From Cacconaster sp045601245 (GTDB lineage Bacteria > Bacteroidota > Bacteroidia > Bacteroidales > UBA932), in the NCBI GenBank assembly GCA_045601245.1, contig JAZRZH010000022.1, forward strand, positions 1 to 28,009: a DNA stretch of 28,009 bases. The letters are read 5' to 3'. How positions within the stretch are numbered: position 1 is the stretch's first letter; the number at the start of each line of letters is the position of its first letter. A program made the position numbers and the translations under genes. A model generated the notes under the pieces. That model saw only the letters and a program-made list of their open reading frames with translations. It searched no databases and was not told the origin of the DNA. This document shows positions 1-7,800 of this stretch, piece by piece.

Positions 1-1
1 G

Positions 2-79
2 CACCACGCGGCAACAAATGAAATGCTACGCAGGGCAGGCTACCCGTGCCTTATGGACTACTATGTCAAAGTGCACTGA
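2..79 (+). CDS. ltrA: Group II intron reverse transcriptase/maturase, C-terminal 25 residues (partial)
   Basis: This is the last stretch of an open frame that enters from the left edge and stops at TGA 77-79. The visible residues end in LRRAGYPCLMDYYVKVH, which resembles the usual C-terminal tail of bacterial group II intron-encoded proteins (…GY…DYY.KV). These proteins aid intron splicing and copy the intron into DNA targets. The stop lies 10 bases before domain V, the expected place for a gene housed in domain IV. Catalytic domains are outside the window, so intactness cannot be judged. The family assignment rests on the tail together with the RNA domains that follow it. Confidence 0.75.
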   Translation, partial: HHAATNEMLRRAGYPCLMDYYVKVH

Positions 80-89
80 ACAATGAAGA

Positions 90-121
90 ACCGCCGTATG
101 CCGAACGGCACGTACGGTGGT
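90..121 (+). ncRNA. Group II intron domain V
   Basis: The hairpin has the domain V shape: a 9-bp lower helix (ACCGCCGTA 90-98 with TACGGTGGT 113-121, one G-U pair), a two-base CG bulge on the 3' side (111-112), a 4-bp upper helix (TGCC/GGCA) and a four-base loop GAAC at 103-106. Domain V is the catalytic core of the ribozyme. The bases at the catalytic-triad position appear to read CGC rather than AGC, which is known for class C introns; that class call is tentative. Confidence 0.85.
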
Positions 122-123
122 GT

Positions 124-173
124 GAGAGGTCGGAAAACGAAGTAGGAAGAAAACTTTCGTTTTCCTCCTACTC
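124..173 (+). ncRNA. Group II intron domain VI with candidate branch-point A
   Basis: GAGAGG (124-129) pairs with CCT-A-CTC (167-173), leaving A170 bulged, as expected of the branch-point adenosine a few bases before the intron end. Inside it, GGAAAACGAA (132-141) pairs perfectly with TTCGTTTTCC (156-165). An alternative pairing of 142-154 with 159-171 also exists and would look like a terminator if read alone. The flanking domain V makes domain VI the better reading. Confidence 0.75.
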
Positions 174-1643
174 GATTTTCTCCCGTGGCGAAACCGGTTT
201 GATGTTTCGGTAAATCTTATATCCCGTGGCGGCCACAAGAATTGACATTATCGGGGATATGAGATTGAAAAAGCAGCAGGGGAGATACTCGATTGTCGGG
301 ACGTGAAGGACGGTGGCCTGGGTCATTCCGCAGGAATTCCACGGTATCAGAACCGATGTGACGGTGGCGGAGTCCTCTGCCGAGCGGCTGAGAAGGCGTT
401 CTTCGTAGCCGTTGTCCTTATAGAGTTTCTTGTAGAGGTTGCAGGTCAGTATGACGGAGAGATACTGGTCTCCGGTGGCGCAGTTGGATGCAAGACCGGT
501 GGCGACGGTTGCGGCGACCATTCCGGTGCGGGACTTTATGTGGCGCGCCAGCATTCCCGTGATGCTCTGGATCATCCCGCTTCCGGTCAGAAGGCCTCCG
601 AACGTGCCGGCGCAGATGATCAGGAATATGGTCGGCAGCATTCCGTTCATGCCTCCCGTTGCCACCAGCGCGTCGTAGACCTCGTTGCCAGTGTTGATGT
701 TGGTAGAGCCGAAATATGTTGTCATAAGGCCTTTGAAGCACGGTGCGATGCCCCACGGCCCGGAAATGCCTGAAATTGACTGGATGAGCTCCGGCTGCGC
801 GATGCAGGCCGTGATGCCCGCCATTGCCGCAGAGGCGAGAAGTGTCAGGAATGCCGGCACCTTCCTGGCAATCAGCACGCCGGTAAGAACCGGCACGATG
901 AGCAGCCACGGAGAGATGTTGAAGGTCTTTCTCAGGACCTCATCCGCTCCGCTGATCATGCCTGCGTCCACATTGCCGTGGCACAGGCTGACAATCAGGA
1001 AAATGACGAGCGTGATGCTGAACGACGGCACTGTGGTGACCAGCATATAACGGATATGGGTCATCAACGGGGTTCCGGCCGCTGATGATGCGAGCACGGT
1101 GGTGTCGGAGAGCGGGGATATCTTGTCGCCGAAATATGCTCCCGAGATGATGGCGCCGGCTGTCCAGGCGGGAGAATAGCCCATAGCAGTGCCGATTCCG
1201 ACCATCGCCACGCCGATTGTTGCAATCGTGGTCCAGGAACTGCCGGTCATAAGTGAAATAAGCGCGCAGATGATGCAGACGGCGAATAGGAATATGGATG
1301 GCGAAATCACCTTCAGACCGTAACAGATCAGTGTCGGAACAATGCCGCTGACCATCCAGCTGCCGCCGATTGCTCCAATCATGAAGAGAATCAGCATAGC
1401 TCCGGATATGTTCCGGATATTGTCCTCCACCGCACCTTCAAGTTTCTTCCACGGACATCCGTAGATGAACATAGAGATGGCGATGATGACTCCCGAGGCG
1501 AAGATAAGTGCCACCTGACTGCCGCCGAGCAGTGCGTCTGCTCCGAATATCCTGATGACGCAGAACATCGCGGCGATAAGTACAATGAACGGGATAAGCG
1601 ATGCGCCCCACGACGGCGACGTCTTGTCGGACAGCGGTTTCAT
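168..1643 (-). CDS. nhaC: NhaC-family Na+/H+ antiporter (copy 1, downstream)
   Basis: A 491-residue polytopic membrane protein with about eleven or twelve hydrophobic segments. The block GAYFGDKISPLSDTT at about 169-182 is a hallmark of the NhaC carrier family, which exchanges Na+ for H+ or moves organic substrates. Closely similar to the gene immediately upstream along the whole length, so a tandem duplicate. The start (MKPLSDK) overlaps the stop of that gene as TAATG, which implies translational coupling. The last two codons and the TAG stop lie inside domain VI of the neighbouring group II intron, so the original C-terminus has been replaced or trimmed by a few residues; the membrane core is intact. 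The transported substrate cannot be told from sequence. Confidence 0.9.
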   Translation of the reverse strand: MKPLSDKTSPSWGASLIPFIVLIAAMFCVIRIFGADALLGGSQVALIFASGVIIAISMFIYGCPWKKLEGAVEDNIRNISGAMLILFMIGAIGGSWMVSGIVPTLICYGLKVISPSIFLFAVCIICALISLMTGSSWTTIATIGVAMVGIGTAMGYSPAWTAGAIISGAYFGDKISPLSDTTVLASSAAGTPLMTHIRYMLVTTVPSFSITLVIFLIVSLCHGNVDAGMISGADEVLRKTFNISPWLLIVPVLTGVLIARKVPAFLTLLASAAMAGITACIAQPELIQSISGISGPWGIAPCFKGLMTTYFGSTNINTGNEVYDALVATGGMNGMLPTIFLIICAGTFGGLLTGSGMIQSITGMLARHIKSRTGMVAATVATGLASNCATGDQYLSVILTCNLYKKLYKDNGYEERLLSRSAEDSATVTSVLIPWNSCGMTQATVLHVPTIEYLPCCFFNLISPIMSILVAATGYKIYRNIKPVSPREKIE

Positions 1644-3097
1644 TATTGTTTTGATCTTATCGGTTCACCGTGACGGAATACCTTGTATCCGATGGCGGCC
1701 ACGGTAATCGACATAAGGGGTGAGATGAGGTTGAACAGGCAGTACGGAATGTATTCGATTGTAGGGATATGGAGAATCGTGGACTGGGTCATTCCGCAGG
1801 AGGTCCACGGTATGAGCACTGAAGTCACCGTCGCCGAGTCCTCAACTGCGCGGCTGAGGAGCCGTTCTTCGTATCCGTTGTCCTGGTAGAATTTCTTGAA
1901 CAGGCTGCAGGTCAGGATAATGGAGAGATACTGGTCGCCTGTGGCCCCGTTCGCCACGATGCCGCTGGCAACGGTGGCGGAGACCATTCCGGTGCGCGAT
2001 GAGATGCGCTTTGTGAGCACCTCGGTCAGGCTCCGGATCATTCCGCTTCCGGTGAGAATGCCTCCGAATGTGGCGGCGCAGATGATCAGGAAGATGGTCG
2101 GCATCATTCCGTTCATACCGCCGGTGGCCACGAGGCTGTTGAAGAGTTCGTCGCCGGTGTCGATGGCCGTATCGCCGAAATATGAGATCATTATCCCCTT
2201 GAATCCCGCCGCCGTGACTCCGTCACCGGCAATCTGCTGAAGGATCTGCGGCTGCGCAATGGCGGCTGCGATCCCCGCCATTGCGGCGGAGCAGAGCAGG
2301 GTGAGGAATGCCGGGACTCTCTTAGCTATGAGAATGCCCGTGAGCACCGGCACGATCAGAAGCCACGGTGATATGGTGAATGTGCCGTGCAATACTTCGG
2401 ACGTGGATGAAATCCTGTCGGAAGGCACTGCGCCGTGGCTGAGGCTTACGATAAGGAATACGATGAGCGAGATGACGAACGACGGAACCGTGGTCACCAT
2501 CATATACCTGATGTGTGACATCAGCGGCACTCCGGATACTGATGAGGCGAGCACCGTGGTGTCTGAGAGCGGTGATATCTTGTCACCGAAATATGCTCCG
2601 GAGATGATGGCGCCGGCCGTCCAGAGCGGTGAAAAGCCGAGAGCCGATCCGATGCCCAGCATTGCTACTCCGATTGTTGCGACGGTGGTCCAGGAACTGC
2701 CAGTCATCACAGATACGAGCGCACAGATGATGCAGACGGCGAAGAGGAAGATCTTCGGAGAGATGATTTTCAGGCCGTAACATATCAGCGTGGGCACGAT
2801 GCCGCTGATCATCCAGCTGCCGCTGATGGCTCCGATGAGTATCAGTATGAGTATTCCGCTGGAGATACATTTGATATTGTCCTCCACTGCCTCTTCAAGC
2901 TTTTTCCACGGACATCCGTATACGAACATCGCTATCGCGATGGCCACGCCTGAGGAGATTATCAGCGCCACCTGGCTGCCGCCGTCAAGGGCGTCCGCCC
3001 CGAATACGCTGATGACTCCTGTCATCGTCACTATCAGTACGATGAACGGGATCAGCGATATATACCAGGAGGGTGTGCTTTTGCCTGACAGTTTCAT
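1643..3097 (-). CDS. nhaC: NhaC-family Na+/H+ antiporter (copy 2, upstream)
   Basis: A 484-residue inner-membrane carrier of the same family as its downstream neighbour, with the block GAYFGDKISPLSDTT and the same order of hydrophobic segments. I start it at ATG 3095-3097 (MKLSGKSTPSW), which lines up with the start of copy 1 (MKPLSDKTSPSW). A longer frame starting at 3136 would begin inside a hairpin and adds 13 unlike residues. The gene lies 54 bp downstream of adk on the same strand and overlaps copy 1 by one base, so the two are surely co-transcribed. A role in sodium or pH homeostasis is family knowledge; the true substrate is open. Confidence 0.9.
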   Translation of the reverse strand: MKLSGKSTPSWYISLIPFIVLIVTMTGVISVFGADALDGGSQVALIISSGVAIAIAMFVYGCPWKKLEEAVEDNIKCISSGILILILIGAISGSWMISGIVPTLICYGLKIISPKIFLFAVCIICALVSVMTGSSWTTVATIGVAMLGIGSALGFSPLWTAGAIISGAYFGDKISPLSDTTVLASSVSGVPLMSHIRYMMVTTVPSFVISLIVFLIVSLSHGAVPSDRISSTSEVLHGTFTISPWLLIVPVLTGILIAKRVPAFLTLLCSAAMAGIAAAIAQPQILQQIAGDGVTAAGFKGIMISYFGDTAIDTGDELFNSLVATGGMNGMMPTIFLIICAATFGGILTGSGMIRSLTEVLTKRISSRTGMVSATVASGIVANGATGDQYLSIILTCSLFKKFYQDNGYEERLLSRAVEDSATVTSVLIPWTSCGMTQSTILHIPTIEYIPYCLFNLISPLMSITVAAIGYKVFRHGEPIRSKQ

Positions 3098-3109
3098 AAA
3101 GGCATAAGA

Positions 3110-3136
3110 ATGCCCGGACGGATGGCATCCGGGCAT
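3110..3136 (-). terminator. 9-bp inverted repeat between adk and nhaC
   Basis: ATGCCCGGA (3110-3118) and TCCGGGCAT (3128-3136) form a perfect 9-bp stem with a 9-base loop. It lies 15 bases after the adk stop and 13 bases before the nhaC start. There is no T-run after it on the minus strand (TCTTATGCC follows), so it is a weak terminator at best and may be an attenuator, an mRNA-processing site or a structure affecting nhaC translation. Confidence 0.45.
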
Positions 3137-3151
3137 ATCGTTTAAATGATA

Positions 3152-3724
3152 TTACAAAGTGTTGATGAGGTCGCTGATGCGTCCGAAGATATCGTCGATC
3201 TCACCGACGCCGTTGATCTCGTAGTACTTGCCGGCTTCCTTGTAGTAGCCGATCAGAGGTTCGGTCTTGTCGTGATATGTCTTGATGCGGTTTGCGACCG
3301 TGGCTTCGTCCATATCGTCCTTGCGGTCCTCAATCATTGCGCGGTGACGGATGCGCTCCTTTACCATTTCGTCATCGATGATGATGGAGATGACACCGGA
3401 AATGGCTTCGCCACGTTCTGCGAGAATCTTGTCGAGGTCAGCGGCCTGAGGGAGAGTGCGCGGGAATCCGTCGAAAATGAATCCCTTGACTTCCGGATGG
3501 CTTGAAATCTCGTTTTTGATCATACCTTCCACAACTTCGTCCGGGACGAGGCTGCCGGCTTCGATGAGCTTCTTTGCCTGGAGTCCGAGTTCGGTTTCGC
3601 GTTTGATCTCACCGCGGAGAAGGTCTCCTGTCGATACGTGCCTGAGGTTGAATTTGTCAACGAGCATTGCGGCCTGGGTGCCCTTACCGGCGCCCGGAGG
3701 GCCAAACATGATGAAATACTTCAT
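3152..3724 (-). CDS. adk: Adenylate kinase
   Basis: Catalyses ATP + AMP = 2 ADP in the cytoplasm and balances adenine nucleotide pools. The P-loop GPPGAGKGT is at residues 8-16, the AMP-site motif DGFPRT at 85-90, and the arginine-rich region before the C-terminal helix at about 124-147. At 190 residues it is the short form with a reduced lid lacking the zinc-binding insertion, which is common in Bacteroidota. It follows hpt by 5 bp on the same strand, so the two purine genes form one operon, possibly continuing into the nhaC pair. Confidence 0.97.
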   Translation of the reverse strand: MKYFIMFGPPGAGKGTQAAMLVDKFNLRHVSTGDLLRGEIKRETELGLQAKKLIEAGSLVPDEVVEGMIKNEISSHPEVKGFIFDGFPRTLPQAADLDKILAERGEAISGVISIIIDDEMVKERIRHRAMIEDRKDDMDEATVANRIKTYHDKTEPLIGYYKEAGKYYEINGVGEIDDIFGRISDLINTL

Positions 3725-3729
3725 TTTGA

Positions 3730-4281
3730 TCAGTCTTGGTTATTGTCTAAGATATAAATGTCCTTGAGGTTGCGGCCCAACTGGTCGTAGTCGAGGCCGA
3801 AGCCGACTATGAAACCGTTGTCTATCGCCATTCCGACATAGTCCAGTATGATGTCGCGCTTGTAGACGTCCGGCTTGTAGAGCATCGTGCAGATCTTCAC
3901 GGAGCCGGCTCCCGCATCCTTGAGGAGATCGCAGAGGTCGGCGATGGTCTTGCCTGTGTCCACGATGTCCTCCACGACTATTACAGGACGGTTCTTGATG
4001 GCCGCCGTCAGACCGAGCACCTTGCGGGTGACGCCTGTGGATGTGGTGCCTTCGTATGAGGAGAGCCTGACGCTGGAGAATTCGATCGGGAATTCCAGAC
4101 GCTTCATCAGTTCGGACGAGAACATTACCGACCCGTTCAGGACGCAGAGCAGGATAGGTACTTCCTTTGATTCCTTGAAATCTTCGGTGATCTGCGCTGC
4201 AACGCGGTCGAATGCCTTTTCCAGCTGTTCGTACTTTATGTACGGTACGAAAAACTTGTCCTTGATCTTGATTCTGTCCAT
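3730..4281 (-). CDS. hpt: Hypoxanthine phosphoribosyltransferase
   Basis: Purine salvage enzyme that joins hypoxanthine (and usually guanine) to PRPP, giving IMP or GMP. The PRPP-binding loop is VVEDIVDTGKT, preceded by the usual VLNGS and SSYEGT motifs. I start at ATG 4279-4281 (MDRIKIKDKFF), giving 183 residues. A frame opening at 4302 adds seven unlike residues and would run into the likely promoter box at 4300-4307. Next downstream is adk, 5 bp away, consistent with a purine operon. Length and motifs are normal. Confidence 0.95.
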   Translation of the reverse strand: MDRIKIKDKFFVPYIKYEQLEKAFDRVAAQITEDFKESKEVPILLCVLNGSVMFSSELMKRLEFPIEFSSVRLSSYEGTTSTGVTRKVLGLTAAIKNRPVIVVEDIVDTGKTIADLCDLLKDAGAGSVKICTMLYKPDVYKRDIILDYVGMAIDNGFIVGFGLDYDQLGRNLKDIYILDNNQD

Positions 4282-4299
4282 GGTAAATGGTATGATTAA

Positions 4300-4307
4300 C
4301 AAAGATA
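4300..4307 (-). promoter_or_regulatory. Likely hpt-adk promoter -7 box
   Basis: The minus strand reads TATCTTTG, matching the Bacteroidota -7 consensus TAnnTTTG, 18 bases before the hpt ATG. No good -33 TTTG is seen at the expected distance. It lies back to back with a + strand box at 4313-4320. Confidence 0.55.
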
Positions 4308-4312
4308 GTTAT

Positions 4313-4320
4313 TATATTTG
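4313..4320 (+). promoter_or_regulatory. Likely promoter -7 box for the helix-hairpin-helix gene
   Basis: TATATTTG fits TAnnTTTG and lies 32 bases before the ATG at 4353. The region where its -33 element would bind overlaps the hpt -7 box on the other strand. Confidence 0.55.
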
Positions 4321-4352
4321 TTCCGTTAACTGATTTTTGACTTTAATTGGCT

Positions 4353-6194
4353 ATGAGGGGAGAGATTGAGGGGCCGGGAAGCCTCCGCCGCAGCATCGTT
4401 GCAGCGTTTTTAATTTTCTTTTATTGTTTTTCTGCAGCACAGACGCTGCCTGACAGGGTAGTCGAGATAATCGAGCGGATGGCGGAGGAGGGTGTGTCCG
4501 AGGCTGAACTGGTGCGCTACTATGAGGATCTGGCGCTGCGGCGGCCATCCATCAATGCGCAGAGCCGCAGGCAGCTGGAGTCCTGCGGATTATTCTCTGT
4601 CTTTCAGGTGGAGAGCATACTGGATTACCGGAAGCAGTATGGGGATATCCTCTCCGAAGGTGAATTGTCACTTGTGGACGGATTCAATGCGGCTGCCGCG
4701 TCCTGCTGTGCCGTTTTTTTCAGTTTTACTTCAGATTCGCAGATCGCAGCCCCGTTCGAGGAGCCCCGGCTGAAACAGACACTGACTGTGAAGGCGAAGT
4801 CGGATTACGGCGCTTCCGGCACAGGTGCCACCTTGAAATACTCCGCATCATATGGGAAGTGTTATTCCGGCGGCTTCACCCTGGACAATGATGCTGGTGA
4901 GGCTCTCCGGCACGGATGGGTGCCGGATTTCTGCTCCGGATATTTATGCTGTGACGGCACAGGTCCGCTCAAACGGCTTGTGGTCGGCGATTATACGGTC
5001 AGGTCGGGGCAGGGTCTGGCACTCTGGAAGGCATTCGGAATGTCGGTGTTCGGCGCTCCGGCATCAGTCGCGCGCAATCCGCGCGGCGTATCACCATATA
5101 CTTCAAATGACGAGGCTGACTTTTTCCGCGGGGCAGCTGCGACCTTGCGTGCGGGGAGAGGCGACATCACCCTTTTTGTCTCGGCAAACGCGCTGGATGC
5201 CAGGGTGGTGGGGGATACGGCATATACTTCAATTGTGACTGGTGGCTATCATCGTACTGCAACGGAACTGGCAAAGCGTCGGGCTATGCGCGAATATGTG
5301 GCCGGAGGTTCCTGGAACGCGGAATATCATCGCCTGCGCTGCGGAGTCACCGCCCTGGCTTACAGATATGACAAGCGTAACTGCCGTGTGGTGAAGGATT
5401 ACAACCGCTATCAGATATATGACGGCTGGTGGGGGAACGTCTCGGCTGATTTCTATTGCTTTCTTCACGATTGCAGGCTCTTCGGTGAGGTGGCTGTCGA
5501 TGCGGGCGGTTCTCCCGCAGCCGTCGCCGGGGTTGTCTGGAGTCCGGGTTACAATCTGGAGGCAAGCGTACTCGGGCGCCTCTACAGTCGTTCCTACATC
5601 GCCACCCATTCCGGTGCCTATTCTTCGCTCTCCTCCTGCTCCAACCAGCGCGGACTCACCTGCTCCGCAAAATGGATCTTTGCCCCGCGCTGGACCCTTT
5701 CCGGAAATGTCGAGTATTCATACTATCCCTGGTCGCGCTATGGCATCGACGGCCCTTCCTCTGCCGTAAAATACCGTCTGGCACTCGGATATGCCGAAGA
5801 TGGGGGCTCTTGTGCGGATGTTCAGATTGCCGGTAATCCGGTTCCGCGCTGGCGCGCGAACTGCGTGTGGGACATTAACGGAAAGTGGCGGATCAATCTG
5901 AGATATGCCGGTAATCCGGGCGGTCACGGTGGATATGCCGAATGCGCATATACCCCTTCATCCGTGCTGAAGGTGGCGGCCCGCGTGACCTGCTGCAATA
6001 CGAAGGACTGGGATTCCAGGCTTTATTTCTATGAGGGAGGAGCGCCGCAGAGTTTCTCCGTCGCGAGCTATTATGGTAAAAGAGCAGGGGCGTATCTCTA
6101 TGTGAAATACACCCCTGTAAGGAATCTTGATCTGTGGCTCAAGGCCTCGGATAGGAGTTATGCCTTCTTTATGCGGATCTTCATACCCGGATAA
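4353..6194 (+). CDS. Secreted helix-hairpin-helix protein with probable outer-membrane beta-barrel
   Basis: A 613-residue protein of a Bacteroidota family known only by its ComEA-like helix-hairpin-helix region. Residues 13-30 look like a signal peptide. A helix-rich stretch follows (31-65), then the double helix-hairpin-helix segment around 67-118 (INAQSRRQLESCGLFS… DGFNAA). From about 135 to the end the chain alternates aromatic and polar residues in short strands, typical of an outer-membrane barrel, and ends in IFIPG. The family signature GQGLALWKAFG and the nearby arginine-, tyrosine- and FFRGA-containing segment are present. Function is unknown; a part in DNA handling at the surface is only suggested by the ComEA resemblance. 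ATG 4353 is preferred over an in-frame TTG at 4347. The 3' end overlaps mltD by 37 bp, tail to tail. Confidence 0.8.
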   Translation: MRGEIEGPGSLRRSIVAAFLIFFYCFSAAQTLPDRVVEIIERMAEEGVSEAELVRYYEDLALRRPSINAQSRRQLESCGLFSVFQVESILDYRKQYGDILSEGELSLVDGFNAAAASCCAVFFSFTSDSQIAAPFEEPRLKQTLTVKAKSDYGASGTGATLKYSASYGKCYSGGFTLDNDAGEALRHGWVPDFCSGYLCCDGTGPLKRLVVGDYTVRSGQGLALWKAFGMSVFGAPASVARNPRGVSPYTSNDEADFFRGAAATLRAGRGDITLFVSANALDARVVGDTAYTSIVTGGYHRTATELAKRRAMREYVAGGSWNAEYHRLRCGVTALAYRYDKRNCRVVKDYNRYQIYDGWWGNVSADFYCFLHDCRLFGEVAVDAGGSPAAVAGVVWSPGYNLEASVLGRLYSRSYIATHSGAYSSLSSCSNQRGLTCSAKWIFAPRWTLSGNVEYSYYPWSRYGIDGPSSAVKYRLALGYAEDGGSCADVQIAGNPVPRWRANCVWDINGKWRINLRYAGNPGGHGGYAECAYTPSSVLKVAARVTCCNTKDWDSRLYFYEGGAPQSFSVASYYGKRAGAYLYVKYTPVRNLDLWLKASDRSYAFFMRIFIPG

Positions 6195-7786
6195 ATCTTG
6201 CTGGAAGTCTTGAGGTTGTTGTTCTTGAGCAGAGTGCTAAGAGATACCCCGTGGCGGCGGGCAATCGCAGACAACGTATCGCCCTTGCGTACTGTGTACA
6301 TTACGTAATCATTGCCGCCAGAATTGGATGATCCTGAAGATGCGGTCGATCCTGACGAGCCTGATGCGAATGACTTCGAACTGCCGGATTTGCCGTAGAT
6401 TGCCAGTCGCTGTCCCACTTTTATGGTGTTGCTGCGCAGGCCGTTCCACCTCTTGATGTTTGCGACTGTTGTGTGGTACTTTGATGCAATGCCGGCGAGG
6501 GTCTCACCCTTGCGCACCTTATGATATATGCGTCCGGAATTATCTGATGCCGGATTCTCGCTGATTTTCTTGATGGCTACTTCATTGAAGAAAGTAGTGT
6601 CCTTGTACTTGTAGATCTCCTCCTCCTTCTCGATGAATGCCTTGCTGTAGTTGAAAGGAAGTCTGAGAATATATTCACGTTCGGTTCCCGGGATGATGTC
6701 GTGGAAATACTGCGGGTTCAGGTCGCGGACGAGGTCGAGAGGTATGTCGATGTTGTCAGCCACCTGCTGCAGGTGGAGCATCTTGTTGATGTGGAACGTA
6801 TCGACTGCGGACGGAAGTGACACCGGCATAGGGGTGAATCCGTGCTCAGGGTAGTATTCCAAAATGTAGAGCGCTGCGATGAATGCAGGTATGTAACCGC
6901 GGGTCTCGCGTGGGAGGTAGTCGTAGATTTCCCAGAAATCGGTCTTTCCACCAGAGCGGTTGATGGCCTTGCGCACGTTGCCGAGGCCGCAGTTGTATGA
7001 TGCGATTGCGAGCGACCAGTCGCCGAATACCAGATATGAATCCTTGAGGTACTGTGCTGCTGCGCGGCAGGCCGTGATAGGGTCGAGGCGCTCATCAACG
7101 AAAGAGTTGATGTTCAGTCCGTAGCGGCGGGCTGTGGTGTAGATGAACTGCCACATTCCCTTTGCGTTTGCGCGGGAGACGGCCCTCGGGTTGAGGGCAG
7201 ATTCTATGACGGCCATCGCCTTGAGTTCGGTAGGCATTCCGAATTCATCAAAGATCTCCTCGAATTGCGGCAGATAGTACGGCGCGAGGCTGATGATCTT
7301 GCGGGTGGCGCCCGGAATCCTGTCGGTGTAGCGGATGATGCTGTTCTTGACGTATCTGTTGAACTGGATCGGGATGAACGAATTCATCTTGTTGAGTCGC
7401 GCGATGTAGACTGAGTCGGGAATATTGGAGGTCAGGGTATCGCGGTCAATCGAAATCAGATCGAAATCGTTGACGTCAATGGAGTTCTGGATGTAATAGG
7501 CATTCAGGAGCGAATCAATGCTTTCTGCAGTGTACTCGATGGCTGGTGCATCGGTGCTGTCATCGCTGTCGTCGATGTTTACCGGTTCGACAACAGTCTG
7601 GTAGTCCACATAGAGTGAATCGTAGGCTTTCTGGAGGGAGTCTAGCTGGCGCTGAAGCTCCTCAATCCTTGTCTTGTCACTTTTGAAAATCGTTTTCAAT
7701 ACGCCCGTGGTGTTTTCCTGGGCGTAGGTTGAAACCATTGTCATCGACAGGACAGCGGTCAGTGTCAGTAATCTCTTATAAATCAT
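6158..7786 (-). CDS. mltD: MltD-like membrane-bound lytic transglycosylase with two LysM domains
   Basis: Cleaves the glycan strands of peptidoglycan without water, leaving 1,6-anhydro ends, in the periplasm. The 542-residue chain has a signal peptide (1-22), a short coiled region (36-62), and a SLT domain at about 180-310 with the catalytic glutamate E195 in VIESALNP and the motif IASYNCGLGN. Two peptidoglycan-binding LysM repeats lie at about 419-464 and 495-540, joined by a Ser/Gly linker (467-491). ATG 7786 is chosen over a TTG at 7804 because only the former gives a clean signal peptide. It is the last gene of the parA-parB-DUF5683-mltD run. Its final codons overlap the barrel gene on the other strand. 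Confidence 0.92.
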   Translation of the reverse strand: MIYKRLLTLTAVLSMTMVSTYAQENTTGVLKTIFKSDKTRIEELQRQLDSLQKAYDSLYVDYQTVVEPVNIDDSDDSTDAPAIEYTAESIDSLLNAYYIQNSIDVNDFDLISIDRDTLTSNIPDSVYIARLNKMNSFIPIQFNRYVKNSIIRYTDRIPGATRKIISLAPYYLPQFEEIFDEFGMPTELKAMAVIESALNPRAVSRANAKGMWQFIYTTARRYGLNINSFVDERLDPITACRAAAQYLKDSYLVFGDWSLAIASYNCGLGNVRKAINRSGGKTDFWEIYDYLPRETRGYIPAFIAALYILEYYPEHGFTPMPVSLPSAVDTFHINKMLHLQQVADNIDIPLDLVRDLNPQYFHDIIPGTEREYILRLPFNYSKAFIEKEEEIYKYKDTTFFNEVAIKKISENPASDNSGRIYHKVRKGETLAGIASKYHTTVANIKRWNGLRSNTIKVGQRLAIYGKSGSSKSFASGSSGSTASSGSSNSGGNDYVMYTVRKGDTLSAIARRHGVSLSTLLKNNNLKTSSKIYPGMKIRIKKA

Positions 7787-7800
7787 AATGCGAGTGTGTG

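Larger units (their letters stand above)
1..176 (+). mobile_element. Group II intron, 3' end only
   Basis: The first 176 bases read as the 3' end of a bacterial group II intron on the + strand: the tail of the maturase reading frame, then a domain V hairpin, then a domain VI hairpin with a bulged adenine, ending near CTCGAT at 171-176. The rest of the intron lies left of the window. The 3' exon beginning about 177 is the antisense of the end of an nhaC gene. The exact 3' splice point is inferred from the usual few bases after domain VI. Confidence 0.85.

Noticed and set aside
142..171. 13-bp hairpin at the end of nhaC as an intrinsic terminator
   Set aside because: The bases are better explained as domain VI of the group II intron, because a well-formed domain V and a maturase tail come just before on the same strand.
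3098..3136. Upstream start for the second nhaC (adding 13 residues)
   Set aside because: The added residues do not match the paralogue and are coded by the hairpin stem; ATG 3097 aligns with the paralogue's start.
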